NCBI GenBank assembly: GCA_018613055.1
Contig: JAGGQZ010000008.1
Location: 62,001-126,000, forward strand
Direction: 5' to 3'
From: Chryseobacterium sp. ISL-80
GTDB lineage: Bacteria > Bacillota > Bacilli > Bacillales > Cytobacillaceae
DNA: 64,000 nucleotides
The position numbers and the translations under genes were made by a program. The stretch's first letter is position 1. Each line of letters begins with the position of its first letter. Shown in pieces: positions 26,155 to 34,788 of the stretch. The notes beneath the pieces were generated by a model, which searched no databases, was not told the DNA's origin, and worked only from the letters and a program-made list of their open reading frames with translations.

Positions 26155-26184
26155 GAGATAGAGAATTTTGTTTAGGGTGTCAAT
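26155..26184 (-). promoter_or_regulatory. Candidate promoter of the intracellular glucanase operon
   Basis: On the minus strand TTGACA is followed after 17 bp by TATCTC, about 85 nt before the GH16 start and just downstream of the 52-bp array. The -35 is perfect and the -10 is weak, which would suit a promoter needing an activator such as the nearby AraC-type regulator. Confidence 0.45.
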
Positions 26185-26286
26185 ATTTTAGAAGAGCGGA
26201 ATTCTGAGTGAAAACACTTCCAAAAAGTGCAAGTTTTATAGGGATTAAAGCGATGAATTTGATGGTGTTATAAGGATACGGGGCTG

Positions 26287-26858
26287 GTTCAGTCAAAGTG
26301 AAGGCGCATTGGGAATCTTTTATCCGAAGTTGGGGGGCACTTCGGACAAAACGAAGCCGCACTGGCGATACTTTGTCCGAACTTGGGGTGACTTCGGACA
26401 AAATGAAGCCGCACAGGCGATACTTTGTCCGAACTTGGGGTGACTTCGGACAAAAGGAAGCCGCACAGGCGACACTTTGTCCGAACTTGGGGTGACTTCG
26501 GACAATACGAAGGCACACAGGCGACACTTTGTCCGAACTTGGGGTTACTTCAGACAAAACCAAGCCGTAACGGCGATACTTTGTCCGAACACGGGGACAC
26601 TTCGGACAACACGAAGCACCACCGGCGATACTTTGTCCGAACTTGGGGCTACTTCGGACAATATGAAGCCGCACTGCCTATACTTTGTCCGAACTTGGGG
26701 CTACTTCGGACAAAACGAAGCTGCACAGGAGATCTTTTGTCCGAACACGGGGGCACTTCGGACAATATGAAGCCCCACCGACGATACTTTGTTCGAACTT
26801 GGGGCCACTTCGGACAAAACGAAGCCGCACTGGCGATACTTTGACCGAACCTAGAAGC
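26287..26858. repeat. 52-bp tandem repeat array, ten regular units plus one degenerate
   Basis: Units start at 26339, 26391, 26443, 26495, 26547, 26599, 26651, 26703, 26755 and 26807, exactly 52 bp apart with no indel; 26287-26338 is a worn unit. Each carries arms TTCGGACAAA and TTTGTCCGAA about 21 nt apart, so it can fold alone or pair with the next unit across an 11-nt loop. The array is more GC-rich than its flanks. It lies between the response-regulator terminator and the enzyme operon promoter. I see no gene in it: the open frames crossing it exist on both strands only because the unit lacks stops. Confidence 0.9.
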
Positions 26859-26863
26859 AAACA

Positions 26864-26891
26864 GAAAAAAAGAGAGCCTATTCAGCTCTCT
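26864..26891 (-). terminator. Terminator of the regulator operon
   Basis: AGAGAGC and GCTCTCT pair with a 7-nt loop right at the response-regulator stop, followed by a run of T on the minus strand. It separates the regulator transcript from the repeat array and the enzyme operon. Confidence 0.85.
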
Positions 26892-28400
26892 TCATCCATT
26901 CATTTCCCGAAATTCTTTTGGTGAGATTCCTTCGGCTTCGCGGAATACTCGTGCGAACTGCTTGGGATTTTTGTAGCCAACCATCTCGCTGATTTCGAGG
27001 ATTTTAAAGTCCGTTTCTTTCAGCAGTTTTTTTGCGTTCTCTACTCTGACCATTTTTAAATAATCAACGAAGTTTTGCCCAATATACTCCTTGAACATGT
27101 GGCTGAAATAGGAGTAATTCAATGATATATAATTGGCGACTACAGCGAGATTCAAGTCCTTGTGGTAATTTTCCCTGATATAGGCGATTGCCCGGTCCAT
27201 ATACTTTTGCTCTGAATACACTGATCTCATTTGTTTATTGTATTCGTGGATCCTCATCAGCAAGCCTTCGAGGGCATGGAAGTATTCATGGAAGTTATCA
27301 AAATTGTAAATGTCATCGATTTTGTTCAAAAGCTCAAACGTCACAAGGGATTCATCCCCCAGGCGCTTAAAAAATCCCTTGAAAATCGTCTCATTGATTG
27401 CCTGATTCAGGTCTTCGAGATAGCTGATGCTGCTGTGCGCGATAACATCGAAGTCCATCACCTGTCTCAGGTTCGTTTTTATTTCATTTTCCCTTTCCGT
27501 TCCCAGCATATTGGAGATTTTATTGATCAGTTCCACCGGAATCGAAGAACCATCCGGCTTTTCTTTGACATTTTCAAAAAAAATAACCTGTCTGCGCGGA
27601 TAGAGGAAATGGTACTTCAAGGCAGTGGCTGCCTGTTCATACGTTTTTTTCAATTCCCGTATGTCCTGTTCCTTCTCACTGATGCCAATGGTGAAGACCA
27701 AATGCCTGTCCCTGCCAAGCTGCTCTTTAAACAGGGAAAATTGCTCGAGATCTGCTGAAATGATGGTCACCCGGCCATCTTTATCGAGAAACGGAATGCA
27801 ATCACTGGATGATTGAAGCAGCTGATTGATTTTTTCAAGCAAATGAGCATTTTCTATCTCAACCTCCGCATCAATGATCCCTACATAAAAGCCATCCGGA
27901 TAGGCCTCGATTTTCATTTTCTTATAAAGATCCTCGACAACATCCTTTTGCAGATTAGGATTGAGCAAAATATAATTCAGCTGACTGGCACGATATTCAT
28001 CCATGTGCTGATAGGTCATTTTCTGGCTATGTTCCAATTCTTCCGTGATCAATTTCAGGGTTTTGAACAACTCTGATCGATTGACCGGCTTCAAAAGATA
28101 ATCTCTCACCTTATGCTTGATCGCTTCCTTGGCATAAGAGAAATCATCATATCCACTAAGGATCACAATGGCTGTTTGGATTTCTTTTTGCTGGATTTCC
28201 TTGATCAGCTGGATACCGTCCATCCTCGGCATTTTAATATCAGTGATCACAATATCTGGTTCATTTTCCTCTATGCGTTCGAGGGCTTCCTGTCCATCAC
28301 TGGCAATAAAGGTAGTAAATTCAGGATATTCTCTCTTGATCATTGCCTGTATGCCCAATCGGATATTTTTCTCATCATCAGCTATAAGGACTTTATACAC
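26892..28400 (-). CDS. YesN/AraC-type response regulator of the glucan locus
   Basis: This 502-residue protein has a receiver domain with Asp8/Asp9 and phospho-acceptor Asp54 in VITDIKMPRMDG and Lys in DYLLKPVNRSE, a long middle region (about 130-390), and a C-terminal AraC-type double helix-turn-helix (about 400-502) ending in GYKNPKQFARVFREAEGISPKEFRE. It would activate the importer and enzyme genes once phosphorylated by the kinase encoded just upstream. The start is GTG with GGGGGC upstream and overlaps the kinase stop by 8 nt. The target site is not known; the adjacent 52-bp array and the weak promoter at 26155 are places to look. Confidence 0.88.
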   Translation of the reverse strand: MYKVLIADDEKNIRLGIQAMIKREYPEFTTFIASDGQEALERIEENEPDIVITDIKMPRMDGIQLIKEIQQKEIQTAIVILSGYDDFSYAKEAIKHKVRDYLLKPVNRSELFKTLKLITEELEHSQKMTYQHMDEYRASQLNYILLNPNLQKDVVEDLYKKMKIEAYPDGFYVGIIDAEVEIENAHLLEKINQLLQSSSDCIPFLDKDGRVTIISADLEQFSLFKEQLGRDRHLVFTIGISEKEQDIRELKKTYEQAATALKYHFLYPRRQVIFFENVKEKPDGSSIPVELINKISNMLGTERENEIKTNLRQVMDFDVIAHSSISYLEDLNQAINETIFKGFFKRLGDESLVTFELLNKIDDIYNFDNFHEYFHALEGLLMRIHEYNKQMRSVYSEQKYMDRAIAYIRENYHKDLNLAVVANYISLNYSYFSHMFKEYIGQNFVDYLKMVRVENAKKLLKETDFKILEISEMVGYKNPKQFARVFREAEGISPKEFREMNG

Positions 28401-30255
28401 TTTGGCTGCCCCCTTTCATAATTTTGCAAGGCATTTTTAATGTCACCATCGTGAATTCGCCTTTGACACTTGTAACAAACACCCCATACTCTGTTCCATA
28501 GTAAAGCTGGATCCTCTCATTCACATTGTGGATCCCAATGCCATTGCCGCCTTTGGAACCGTGATTTTGATGTTCCTCACCTGTTTGGATGGATCGGTTG
28601 AGAGCTTCACATTGCTCTTGTGTCATCCCTACGCCATTATCCTGAATCTCAATGATGACATAGTCATCAGAATACCTGGCGCTTACCTGCAGGATCCCTC
28701 TGTCTTTCTGGTGGTTCGGGATAATCCCATGTTTTATGGCATTTTCAATAATCGGCTGCAATGACATTTTCAGCACTTCCTGGTCCCGCAATTCACTGGG
28801 GACATCGATCGTTAATGTCAGCCGCCCATCCAGGCGCAGATTCATGATGTCTACATAGTTTTTTATATAATTAAGTTCTTCTTCCAGGATCACAAAGTCA
28901 TTTTTCCATTTCAGATTATAGCGCATCATTTCCCCAAGTGAGGTCACTGCATCTGAAATGGCATATTCGCCTTCTATTTCTGCCATCATTTTTATGTTTT
29001 CCAATGTGTTATACAGAAAATGGGAGTCAATCTGGGTCTTCAGTGCCTTTAATTCCGTTTCTTTTGCGGCAGCCTGCTTATTGACAGCTTCAGCAATCAG
29101 TCCGTTCATTTTACCTAGCAGGCTTTTAAAATGGAATGCCAGTTCCGAAATCTCATCCTGTCCGTTAACCTCTACATCGACGGAAAAGTCCCCGTGTCCG
29201 ACTCGCTCCATTGAATTCTTCAGTTTGTACATTTTTTTCAGGAGCAATAATATCAATACATAGGTGACAAAAGAAAGAATAATGACCAGAAAAATAATTC
29301 CGCTAAAAATGACATTCCTCGTCTTTTCCGTTTCAGCATATAGGCCTTCCAGAGAGATCACATTCAGCAAGTATGCATCCAAATCCTCAATATAGGCAGA
29401 GATGACAAGATAAGGAGTTTCATTGTTTTCATATTGAAAACTTCCGGTTTCTTCGGGTTTTGATTTGCTGAATTCACGTTGAAGATCTTCGGTGTCAATT
29501 CCTTTATCCTCAAAAAAAGTATGATGGAAGTTCCTGATCATATTGTTATCCCGGTCGATGACAACATAGGCTGACTCCGGATCTTGAACAGCTCCGAACA
29601 TCTTAGGGAAAAAGTTTTTCAGAAACATATTGATTTCGATGATCCCCAAGTGTTCATCCTTTGGATAATCCAGTTCCCGCAACAAAGAAATTTTCGCAGT
29701 GTTTTGTGATGGCAGCCGTTCCAGGACATCCTCTGTCTGCTGATCGAACCACCATACCTCCATGCCATTCCTGTTGATGACTTCATCTCTCCATGGCTTT
29801 CCCATGATCCGCTCTTCCTTGAAGAGAATCGGCCACATCTCGGTTACATATGGATTCGTTGTATACAGGCGGATATTTTCAATGGCAGGGTTATTGGCCT
29901 GCAGCCTGGTGACATTCGAAAGCTCATTCATCCTGAAATCAATTAACTGATCGACATTTGCTTCATTTCGGCTTTTAACGAAATCAATGAATTCCATGTC
30001 CGAAACAACCATCTGGGCCGTGCGTCTCATCGATTCGATATTGTTTTTAATGTGGATTTTTTCGATTTCCAGAGCATTTTCACTCTTGATGCTGATCTCG
30101 GTGATCGCTCTGTCATATACGTTACTGGAATAGATGGAGATAAAAATGATGATTGGAATAATGATAATGACGATATATAAGGCAATTAGCTTTTGCTGCA
30201 GGGAAAGGCGGTCAAACCAGTTCGCTGCGTACTTGATTTTTTTTTGATAGTCCAC
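28393..30255 (-). CDS. YesM-type sensor histidine kinase of the glucan locus
   Basis: This kinase of about 620 residues has TM1 (LIALYIVIIIIPIIIFISIY), a large extracellular sensor of about 250 residues, TM2 (VIFSGIIFLVIILSFVTYVLILLLL), a HAMP linker, a His_kinase domain with SHFLYNTLENIKMM (phospho-His) and a HATPase with IIENAIKHG and DNGVGM. This is the YesM/LytS-like class that pairs with YesN-type regulators beside oligosaccharide importers. I prefer the GTG at 30255, preceded by AGGTG; the frame runs six codons further to an ATG without a ribosome site. It may sense oligosaccharide directly or with the lipoprotein encoded upstream. Confidence 0.87.
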   Translation of the reverse strand: MDYQKKIKYAANWFDRLSLQQKLIALYIVIIIIPIIIFISIYSSNVYDRAITEISIKSENALEIEKIHIKNNIESMRRTAQMVVSDMEFIDFVKSRNEANVDQLIDFRMNELSNVTRLQANNPAIENIRLYTTNPYVTEMWPILFKEERIMGKPWRDEVINRNGMEVWWFDQQTEDVLERLPSQNTAKISLLRELDYPKDEHLGIIEINMFLKNFFPKMFGAVQDPESAYVVIDRDNNMIRNFHHTFFEDKGIDTEDLQREFSKSKPEETGSFQYENNETPYLVISAYIEDLDAYLLNVISLEGLYAETEKTRNVIFSGIIFLVIILSFVTYVLILLLLKKMYKLKNSMERVGHGDFSVDVEVNGQDEISELAFHFKSLLGKMNGLIAEAVNKQAAAKETELKALKTQIDSHFLYNTLENIKMMAEIEGEYAISDAVTSLGEMMRYNLKWKNDFVILEEELNYIKNYVDIMNLRLDGRLTLTIDVPSELRDQEVLKMSLQPIIENAIKHGIIPNHQKDRGILQVSARYSDDYVIIEIQDNGVGMTQEQCEALNRSIQTGEEHQNHGSKGGNGIGIHNVNERIQLYYGTEYGVFVTSVKGEFTMVTLKMPCKIMKGGSQSV

Positions 30256-30378
30256 TTTAATCACACCTAACATTTATCCACATTAAAATGATACATCTTA
30301 ATTAATATAAATAGCGTGAAAAAGTGTTTCAATATTTTGAAGTTTAACAGGATTCACGCCTAACGCAAAAGCAGGAAT

Positions 30379-30419
30379 AGACTGCCCCTTTAAGAAATTT
30401 TTTTCTAAAGGAACAGTCT
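30379..30419 (-). terminator. Hairpin after the binding-protein gene
   Basis: AGACTG and CAGTCT, extended by partly paired T-rich inner arms, form a long stem just after the lipoprotein stop. The tail is only mildly T-rich, so some read-through into the kinase gene is likely. Confidence 0.55.
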
Positions 30420-30433
30420 TTCCGTATGATTAT

Positions 30434-32089
30434 TTAGTTTGCTGCATCAAGTTTTTTCTTATTGTTTTCATAAACATCCTGCTGATACTTTTCAACTTTT
30501 TCATACCCGAAAGAATCACGTTTCTTCAGGAATTCGTTGAAGAGTTTATCGAACTCTTTATCAGATTTGGCAAGCAGAAGCTTAGGAAGTGTTTTACCCC
30601 ATTCTTGAGCGATCTTGCTTGCTGCAACACCTTCTGCGGAAGTTCCAGTCGGGCTGATGCCATCAAATTCTGCATAGCTGACTGTTTTTCCTTTTGTCCA
30701 GTCTTCCATTTGCTTGAATGGCTCAGAAGCTGGCGGTGCCCATGCAAGGCTCATGTTTGTATCCATTAGCATCCAGTACTTGAATGAAGCACCATACTGC
30801 TGGTCAAACGCAGCGCGGTCTTTGTTCAAAAGGTCAAGAACCTCTGGCTTGAATTCAGGCTTACCGTTCACCATATCATATGTTTCGCCCTCTTTACCCA
30901 TGTAAAGGTCCATCTGTCCTTCTTCGCTGATCAGGTAAGTCAGGAATTGAATTGCTCTTTCTTTGTCTTTTACATCTTTGGAAATCAAAGTTACAGTCCA
31001 TCCTGAGATGCTGTCACCAGCCAAAGCAGGTGCATCTCCATTTGAGTTAGCAGGTCCGTCGACTGCAATATATACAGAGTTTGGATCTTTAGCATACAAT
31101 GCGTGTTGTTGCGCTGCAAGGTCACTGCGCTGGTAAAGCATTGCGAAGTATCTGCCTTGTGAAATCTTTTCTTCCATTTGCGGACGCTTATCAATGAAGA
31201 TGTCCTTTGCAAGAAGACCTTTGTCATTTGCTTCTCTGAAAGTCTTTAACCATGCAAGATACTCTGGATCCTGGCTGCGGTCATACACCTTGCCGTCCTT
31301 TTCCATTGGAATCGCAAGGAAGTTTTGCAGATAGCCTTCAAGGGAAGTGTTTCCTACATCAGTAAATTCATTTAAACCGAATGGAATCAATGGTGCGCCG
31401 TTTACTTCAGGGAATTTTTCTTTAGCAGCTTCAAGAGCCTTCAAGAATCCTTCAGGCGTGCTCATATCCGGGCTGCCGATTGCTTCATACATATCTTTTC
31501 GTACTAGGAATGTCTGGTTTGATGGCTTAAGGTCTTTGTATTTGTCAAAATCTTTCGGTGAAGATGATGCATTCGGATAACCATAAGTGTTGCCATCCTC
31601 CTGCTTAAACCATTCAACCTTTGCTCCATCTGAAACTTTATAAAAATATGGATCGTATTGATCTGCAAGTTCATTCAATGGAAGGACAAGTTCACCCTCG
31701 ATCATCTTTTTGACAGCATCTTCCCACCAGCCGATTGTGATGAAATCTGGAAGCTTGCCTGATGCAATCATCGTGTTCATTTTTTCTGCTTCGTTACCTG
31801 CTGGCGAAATGAAGTTGACAGAAACACCAGTTTTATCTGTTACATACTTGGAAACAACATCGTCGCCCCATTTATGTGCGAACCAGGAAAAGTTCACATA
31901 CCAATCAAAAGTAATCGGTTCCTTGTTGGATTGCCAGCCAGGTGCATCAGCTGTTGCCTTTGGTTTGTCTTTGTCCTTTTCATCGGAAGCGTTTTCATTT
32001 GTCTTGCTGGAACAGCCTGAAAACAATGCCAAAACCAATGATAGAACCAGCATTAATGAACAGCCTTTGGAAAGAAATTTTCTCCTCAT
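30434..32089 (-). CDS. LplA/YtcQ-type oligosaccharide-binding lipoprotein
   Basis: A lipoprotein of about 551 residues: a basic N-terminus and hydrophobic stretch end in the lipobox LFSGC (Cys26), followed by a polar linker and an extracellular solute-binding family 1 domain. The large size is typical of LplA/YtcQ proteins that bind oligosaccharides for ATPase-less importers. I start at the ATG at 32089, preceded by GAGAGGG; 13 more codons are open upstream without a ribosome site. It is the third gene of the importer operon. Binding of beta-1,3-gluco-oligosaccharide is inferred from the locus. Confidence 0.87.
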   Translation of the reverse strand: MRRKFLSKGCSLMLVLSLVLALFSGCSSKTNENASDEKDKDKPKATADAPGWQSNKEPITFDWYVNFSWFAHKWGDDVVSKYVTDKTGVSVNFISPAGNEAEKMNTMIASGKLPDFITIGWWEDAVKKMIEGELVLPLNELADQYDPYFYKVSDGAKVEWFKQEDGNTYGYPNASSSPKDFDKYKDLKPSNQTFLVRKDMYEAIGSPDMSTPEGFLKALEAAKEKFPEVNGAPLIPFGLNEFTDVGNTSLEGYLQNFLAIPMEKDGKVYDRSQDPEYLAWLKTFREANDKGLLAKDIFIDKRPQMEEKISQGRYFAMLYQRSDLAAQQHALYAKDPNSVYIAVDGPANSNGDAPALAGDSISGWTVTLISKDVKDKERAIQFLTYLISEEGQMDLYMGKEGETYDMVNGKPEFKPEVLDLLNKDRAAFDQQYGASFKYWMLMDTNMSLAWAPPASEPFKQMEDWTKGKTVSYAEFDGISPTGTSAEGVAASKIAQEWGKTLPKLLLAKSDKEFDKLFNEFLKKRDSFGYEKVEKYQQDVYENNKKKLDAAN

Positions 32090-32299
32090 TTTTTGACCCT
32101 CTCTCTTGTTTGTTTTTTTGGGCCACATTATTCAATGTACACTGCTTTAAAAGGTGGGGAAAGACTTTTCAGCTTATTGCCAGCCTTTCCCAAGGTCAAA
32201 GGGGTATTTTTCACGAAAAAGCAGTACTCAATTAATAATGAAGCCAAGTTTTATTTAAATTTCTTCAATGAAGAAAAATTTAAATCGTTGTTTAAAAAA

Positions 32300-33199
32300 T
32301 CAACCTTTTACTGAACCAATCAGCATTCCTTTTACAAAGTACTTTTGCAGGAATGGGTACACCAGCATGATCGGAAGCGTCGTTACAACCATTGTTGCCA
32401 GTTTAATGGACTGGGATGTTACCGTCTTCGTTGCAATCGATCCAGCTGCATTCGTCATCATCTGGTTTGAACTTGACTCGGCAACAACCTTGTACAAATA
32501 GGTCTGGATTGGCTGCAAATCTGGATTATTTACAAAGATGACCCCGGCAAAATAATCATTCCACTGATAGACACCCTGGAACAATGCAATGGTAGCGATA
32601 ACCGGCATTGACAGCGGGATGATTACTTTGATAAAAATCATGAAGTCATTTGCTCCATCTATTTTTGCTGCTTCCTCAAGAGAAGTTGGCAATTCCCTGA
32701 AGAAGGAGACAAAGATGATCAGATGGAAGAAGTTGAACATGGTCGGAATGATATATACCAGGAAGTTATCAAACAACCCGAGGTCCCTGATCAATAGGAA
32801 GTAGGGAATCAATCCGCCGCTGAAAAACATCGTAATGACACCGACCAGCATGTAGAAGTTCCTGCCGTAAAGGTCTCGTCTCGAAATGGCGTAAGCTACC
32901 ATCGCTGTAAAAAATACATGGGTGATTGTGCCGATAACCGTTTTGGCCACTGTTACTCCAAAAGATGTGACGATTCCCGGAGTATTAAACACAGCTTTAT
33001 AATTCTCAAATGTAAATTCTCTCGGCCACCAGTAAATCCCGCCCTTCATGGCATCAACACCATCATTCAGTGAATTGACGAGGACGTACCAGATCGGGTA
33101 GACCGTTATGGCACAGATAAAGAGCATGATCAGAATGTTAACATTGTCAAAGATGTATTCGCTTGTTGTTCGCCGGTTCCGTTTAAAAAGCTTAAACAC
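32300..33199 (-). CDS. LplC/YtcP-type sugar ABC permease
   Basis: A 299-residue inner-membrane permease with about six TM segments and the MalG-like coupling loop EEAAKIDGANDFMIFIKVIIPLSMPV. It would pair with the LplB-type permease encoded 12 nt upstream. The ending KGMLIGSVKG is typical of the family. The locus has no ATPase; in Bacillus a shared ATPase such as MsmX serves this class. A 170-bp gap separates it from the lipoprotein gene. Confidence 0.88.
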   Translation of the reverse strand: MFKLFKRNRRTTSEYIFDNVNILIMLFICAITVYPIWYVLVNSLNDGVDAMKGGIYWWPREFTFENYKAVFNTPGIVTSFGVTVAKTVIGTITHVFFTAMVAYAISRRDLYGRNFYMLVGVITMFFSGGLIPYFLLIRDLGLFDNFLVYIIPTMFNFFHLIIFVSFFRELPTSLEEAAKIDGANDFMIFIKVIIPLSMPVIATIALFQGVYQWNDYFAGVIFVNNPDLQPIQTYLYKVVAESSSNQMMTNAAGSIATKTVTSQSIKLATMVVTTLPIMLVYPFLQKYFVKGMLIGSVKG

Positions 33200-33211
33200 A
33201 ACCTCACCCCC

Positions 33212-34198
33212 CTAGAATAAAGATGTTCCATTCAGTTTTTTCGTAATCTTGTTAGCTGACAGGAGCAGGATGAAGGCGATGATCGCTTTCAATAAACCAA
33301 CTGCTGTTGCGTACGAGTAGCGGGCATTCTGCAGACCCATTTGATAGACGTAAATATCAATTACGTTACTGGCGCTCTCATTCAATGAGTTACGCAAAAT
33401 CAAGATCTGGTCGAAATTTGAGTTCAAGACACCGCTTACAGCAAGAATGAACAAGATTGTGATTGTTGGGCGAATTGACGGCAATGTGACATGCCACATT
33501 TTTTGGAAACGATTTGCTCCATCAATCGTGGATGATTCATATAGTTCTGGCGAAACACCAGCAATAGCTGCAAGATAGATGATTGCTGACCATCCAAGTT
33601 CTTTCCAAATATCCGAGAGAATGACGATGGTCCAAAAATTATCAGGTTCAGCCAGGAAATTTGTCCGCTCACTGATCAGCCCTAAACCTAGCAAAATATC
33701 ATTGATGACACCGATATCCGCCAGCCAGGTAGTCAAAATCCCTCCAAGTACAACCCAGGAAATAAAGTGCGGCAGGTAAGAAATTGTTTGAACCGCTTTC
33801 TTAAGCTTCATGGATGTAAGTTCATTAAGCAAAAGAGCAAATATAATTGGAAGCGGGAAACCGATAATCAATTTAATCAAGCTGATTCCCAGAGTATTTT
33901 TTAGGACGATCCAGAAGTTCTCATCCTGAAGGAATTCTTTAAACTGCATCAATCCAACCCATGGAGCTTCCGAGATCGTCTTGATGATGCTATATTCCTT
34001 GAACGCGATGATCAGCCCATACATTGGGATATAGTTAAAGATGAACATCCATACTACACCGAGAAGCGCCATCGTCTGCAAATACTTTTGTGAAATGATT
34101 GTCTTTTTGATTTTTTTGTATTTTTCTTTTTTTGTTGCCTTTTCGATAATGGTGTCACTGACCTGTTGTTCGACTGGCTGTTCTATCTTGACTTCCAT
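33212..34198 (-). CDS. LplB/YteP-type sugar ABC permease
   Basis: This permease of about 328 residues has a cytoplasmic N-terminus of about 50 mostly polar, charged residues, then six TM segments and the MalF-like coupling loop ELYESSTIDGANRFQKMWHVTLPSIRP. I choose the ATG at 34198 (MEVKIEQ), which follows GGTGGTGAAG; the open frame extends 15 codons to tandem ATGs lacking a ribosome site. It is the first gene of the importer operon, behind a leader with a hairpin (34244-34270) and a cre box (34341-34354), suggesting catabolite control. Confidence 0.87.
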   Translation of the reverse strand: MEVKIEQPVEQQVSDTIIEKATKKEKYKKIKKTIISQKYLQTMALLGVVWMFIFNYIPMYGLIIAFKEYSIIKTISEAPWVGLMQFKEFLQDENFWIVLKNTLGISLIKLIIGFPLPIIFALLLNELTSMKLKKAVQTISYLPHFISWVVLGGILTTWLADIGVINDILLGLGLISERTNFLAEPDNFWTIVILSDIWKELGWSAIIYLAAIAGVSPELYESSTIDGANRFQKMWHVTLPSIRPTITILFILAVSGVLNSNFDQILILRNSLNESASNVIDIYVYQMGLQNARYSYATAVGLLKAIIAFILLLSANKITKKLNGTSLF

Positions 34199-34243
34199 TT
34201 CTTCACCACCTTGGTTGCTTTGTCTTTCTTGTACCTTCATCAT

Positions 34244-34270
34244 AAAAAAAAGGGCTTACATTTATAAGCC
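34244..34270 (-). promoter_or_regulatory. Terminator-like hairpin in the importer leader
   Basis: On the minus strand GGCTTA and TAAGCC pair and are followed by CTTTTTTTT, about 45 nt before the first permease start. It has the form of an intrinsic terminator but sits in front of the operon, so it may be an attenuator or the end of an upstream transcript. No competing antiterminator stem is obvious. Confidence 0.5.
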
Positions 34271-34340
34271 ATCGAATTTTGCTTATGGTACCAATTTTTT
34301 AGTTTTGGAATAAATGGCCGAAATATTGATACCATCACAT

Positions 34341-34354
34341 TGTTATCGTTTTCA
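34341..34354. promoter_or_regulatory. cre box upstream of the glucan importer
   Basis: Read on the minus strand, TGAAAACGATAACA fits the cre consensus TGNAANCGNNNNCA at all fixed positions. It lies about 145 bp upstream of the first permease start and implies CcpA repression of glucan uptake in the presence of preferred sugars. Confidence 0.65.
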
Positions 34355-34416
34355 TTTTTTCGGGAGGCGAAGAATAACAGCTTGTCCTATTTATGAATTT
34401 ATTACTTTTTTTGCAG

Positions 34417-34683
34417 ACCCTGTTAACCAAGGCTGTTGATTTTCGTTCCAGGCGCTTCGCTTTCCGCTGGAAGAATAATGAAAAAGCCCTACTGCCGGCT
34501 TTTTCAAAAGGCAATTCTTCCTGGCTGGCGCTGAGCCTCCTCGTCGCTTTGCTCCTGCGGGGTCTCACCTGACCAGCTGCGCCCGCAGGACATTGATTAG
34601 CTTCCCGAATCAGCCCACGCACGAGGGAAATGCGTTAGCATTTTCGGAGGAGTCTTCGCGCCTTCCACTACAATCAACAGGGT
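34417..34683. mobile_element. MITE-like element, second copy with an inserted hairpin
   Basis: Outer arms ACCCTGTT/AACAGGGT and inner arms CTGTTGATT/AATCAACAG bound 267 bp. The core blocks GCTTCGCTTTCCGC, GAGCCTCCTCG, TGCGGGGTCTCACC and GAGTCTTCGC occur in the same order and orientation as in the element at 19089-19269. This copy also holds an inner hairpin (AAAAAGCC/GGCTTTTT near 34480-34505). It lies between the importer operon and the metal transporter gene. No coding capacity. Confidence 0.6.
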
Positions 34684-34721
34684 TTAAAAATCAAACTTCA
34701 AATTCAACAGAGTCTTTTCAT

Positions 34722-34768
34722 AAAAAAACCTGTGCACCAGACTTTTGAATGAGTCTGAAGCACAGGGT
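34722..34768 (-). terminator. Terminator of the ZIP transporter gene
   Basis: CCTGTGC and GCACAGG, with inner arms CAGACT and AGTCTG, form a long stem followed by TTTTTTT on the minus strand. Confidence 0.85.
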
Positions 34769-34788
34769 TCTAAGCTTTTATGCAGTTT

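Noticed and set aside
26339-26858. 52-bp array as a CRISPR
   Set aside because: There are no unique spacers between constant repeats; the whole 52 bp repeats, and no cas gene is in the window.
26180-26924. Several repetitive open frames across the array on both strands
   Set aside because: They arise because the unit has no stops in any frame; none has a ribosome site and they overlap each other on both strands.
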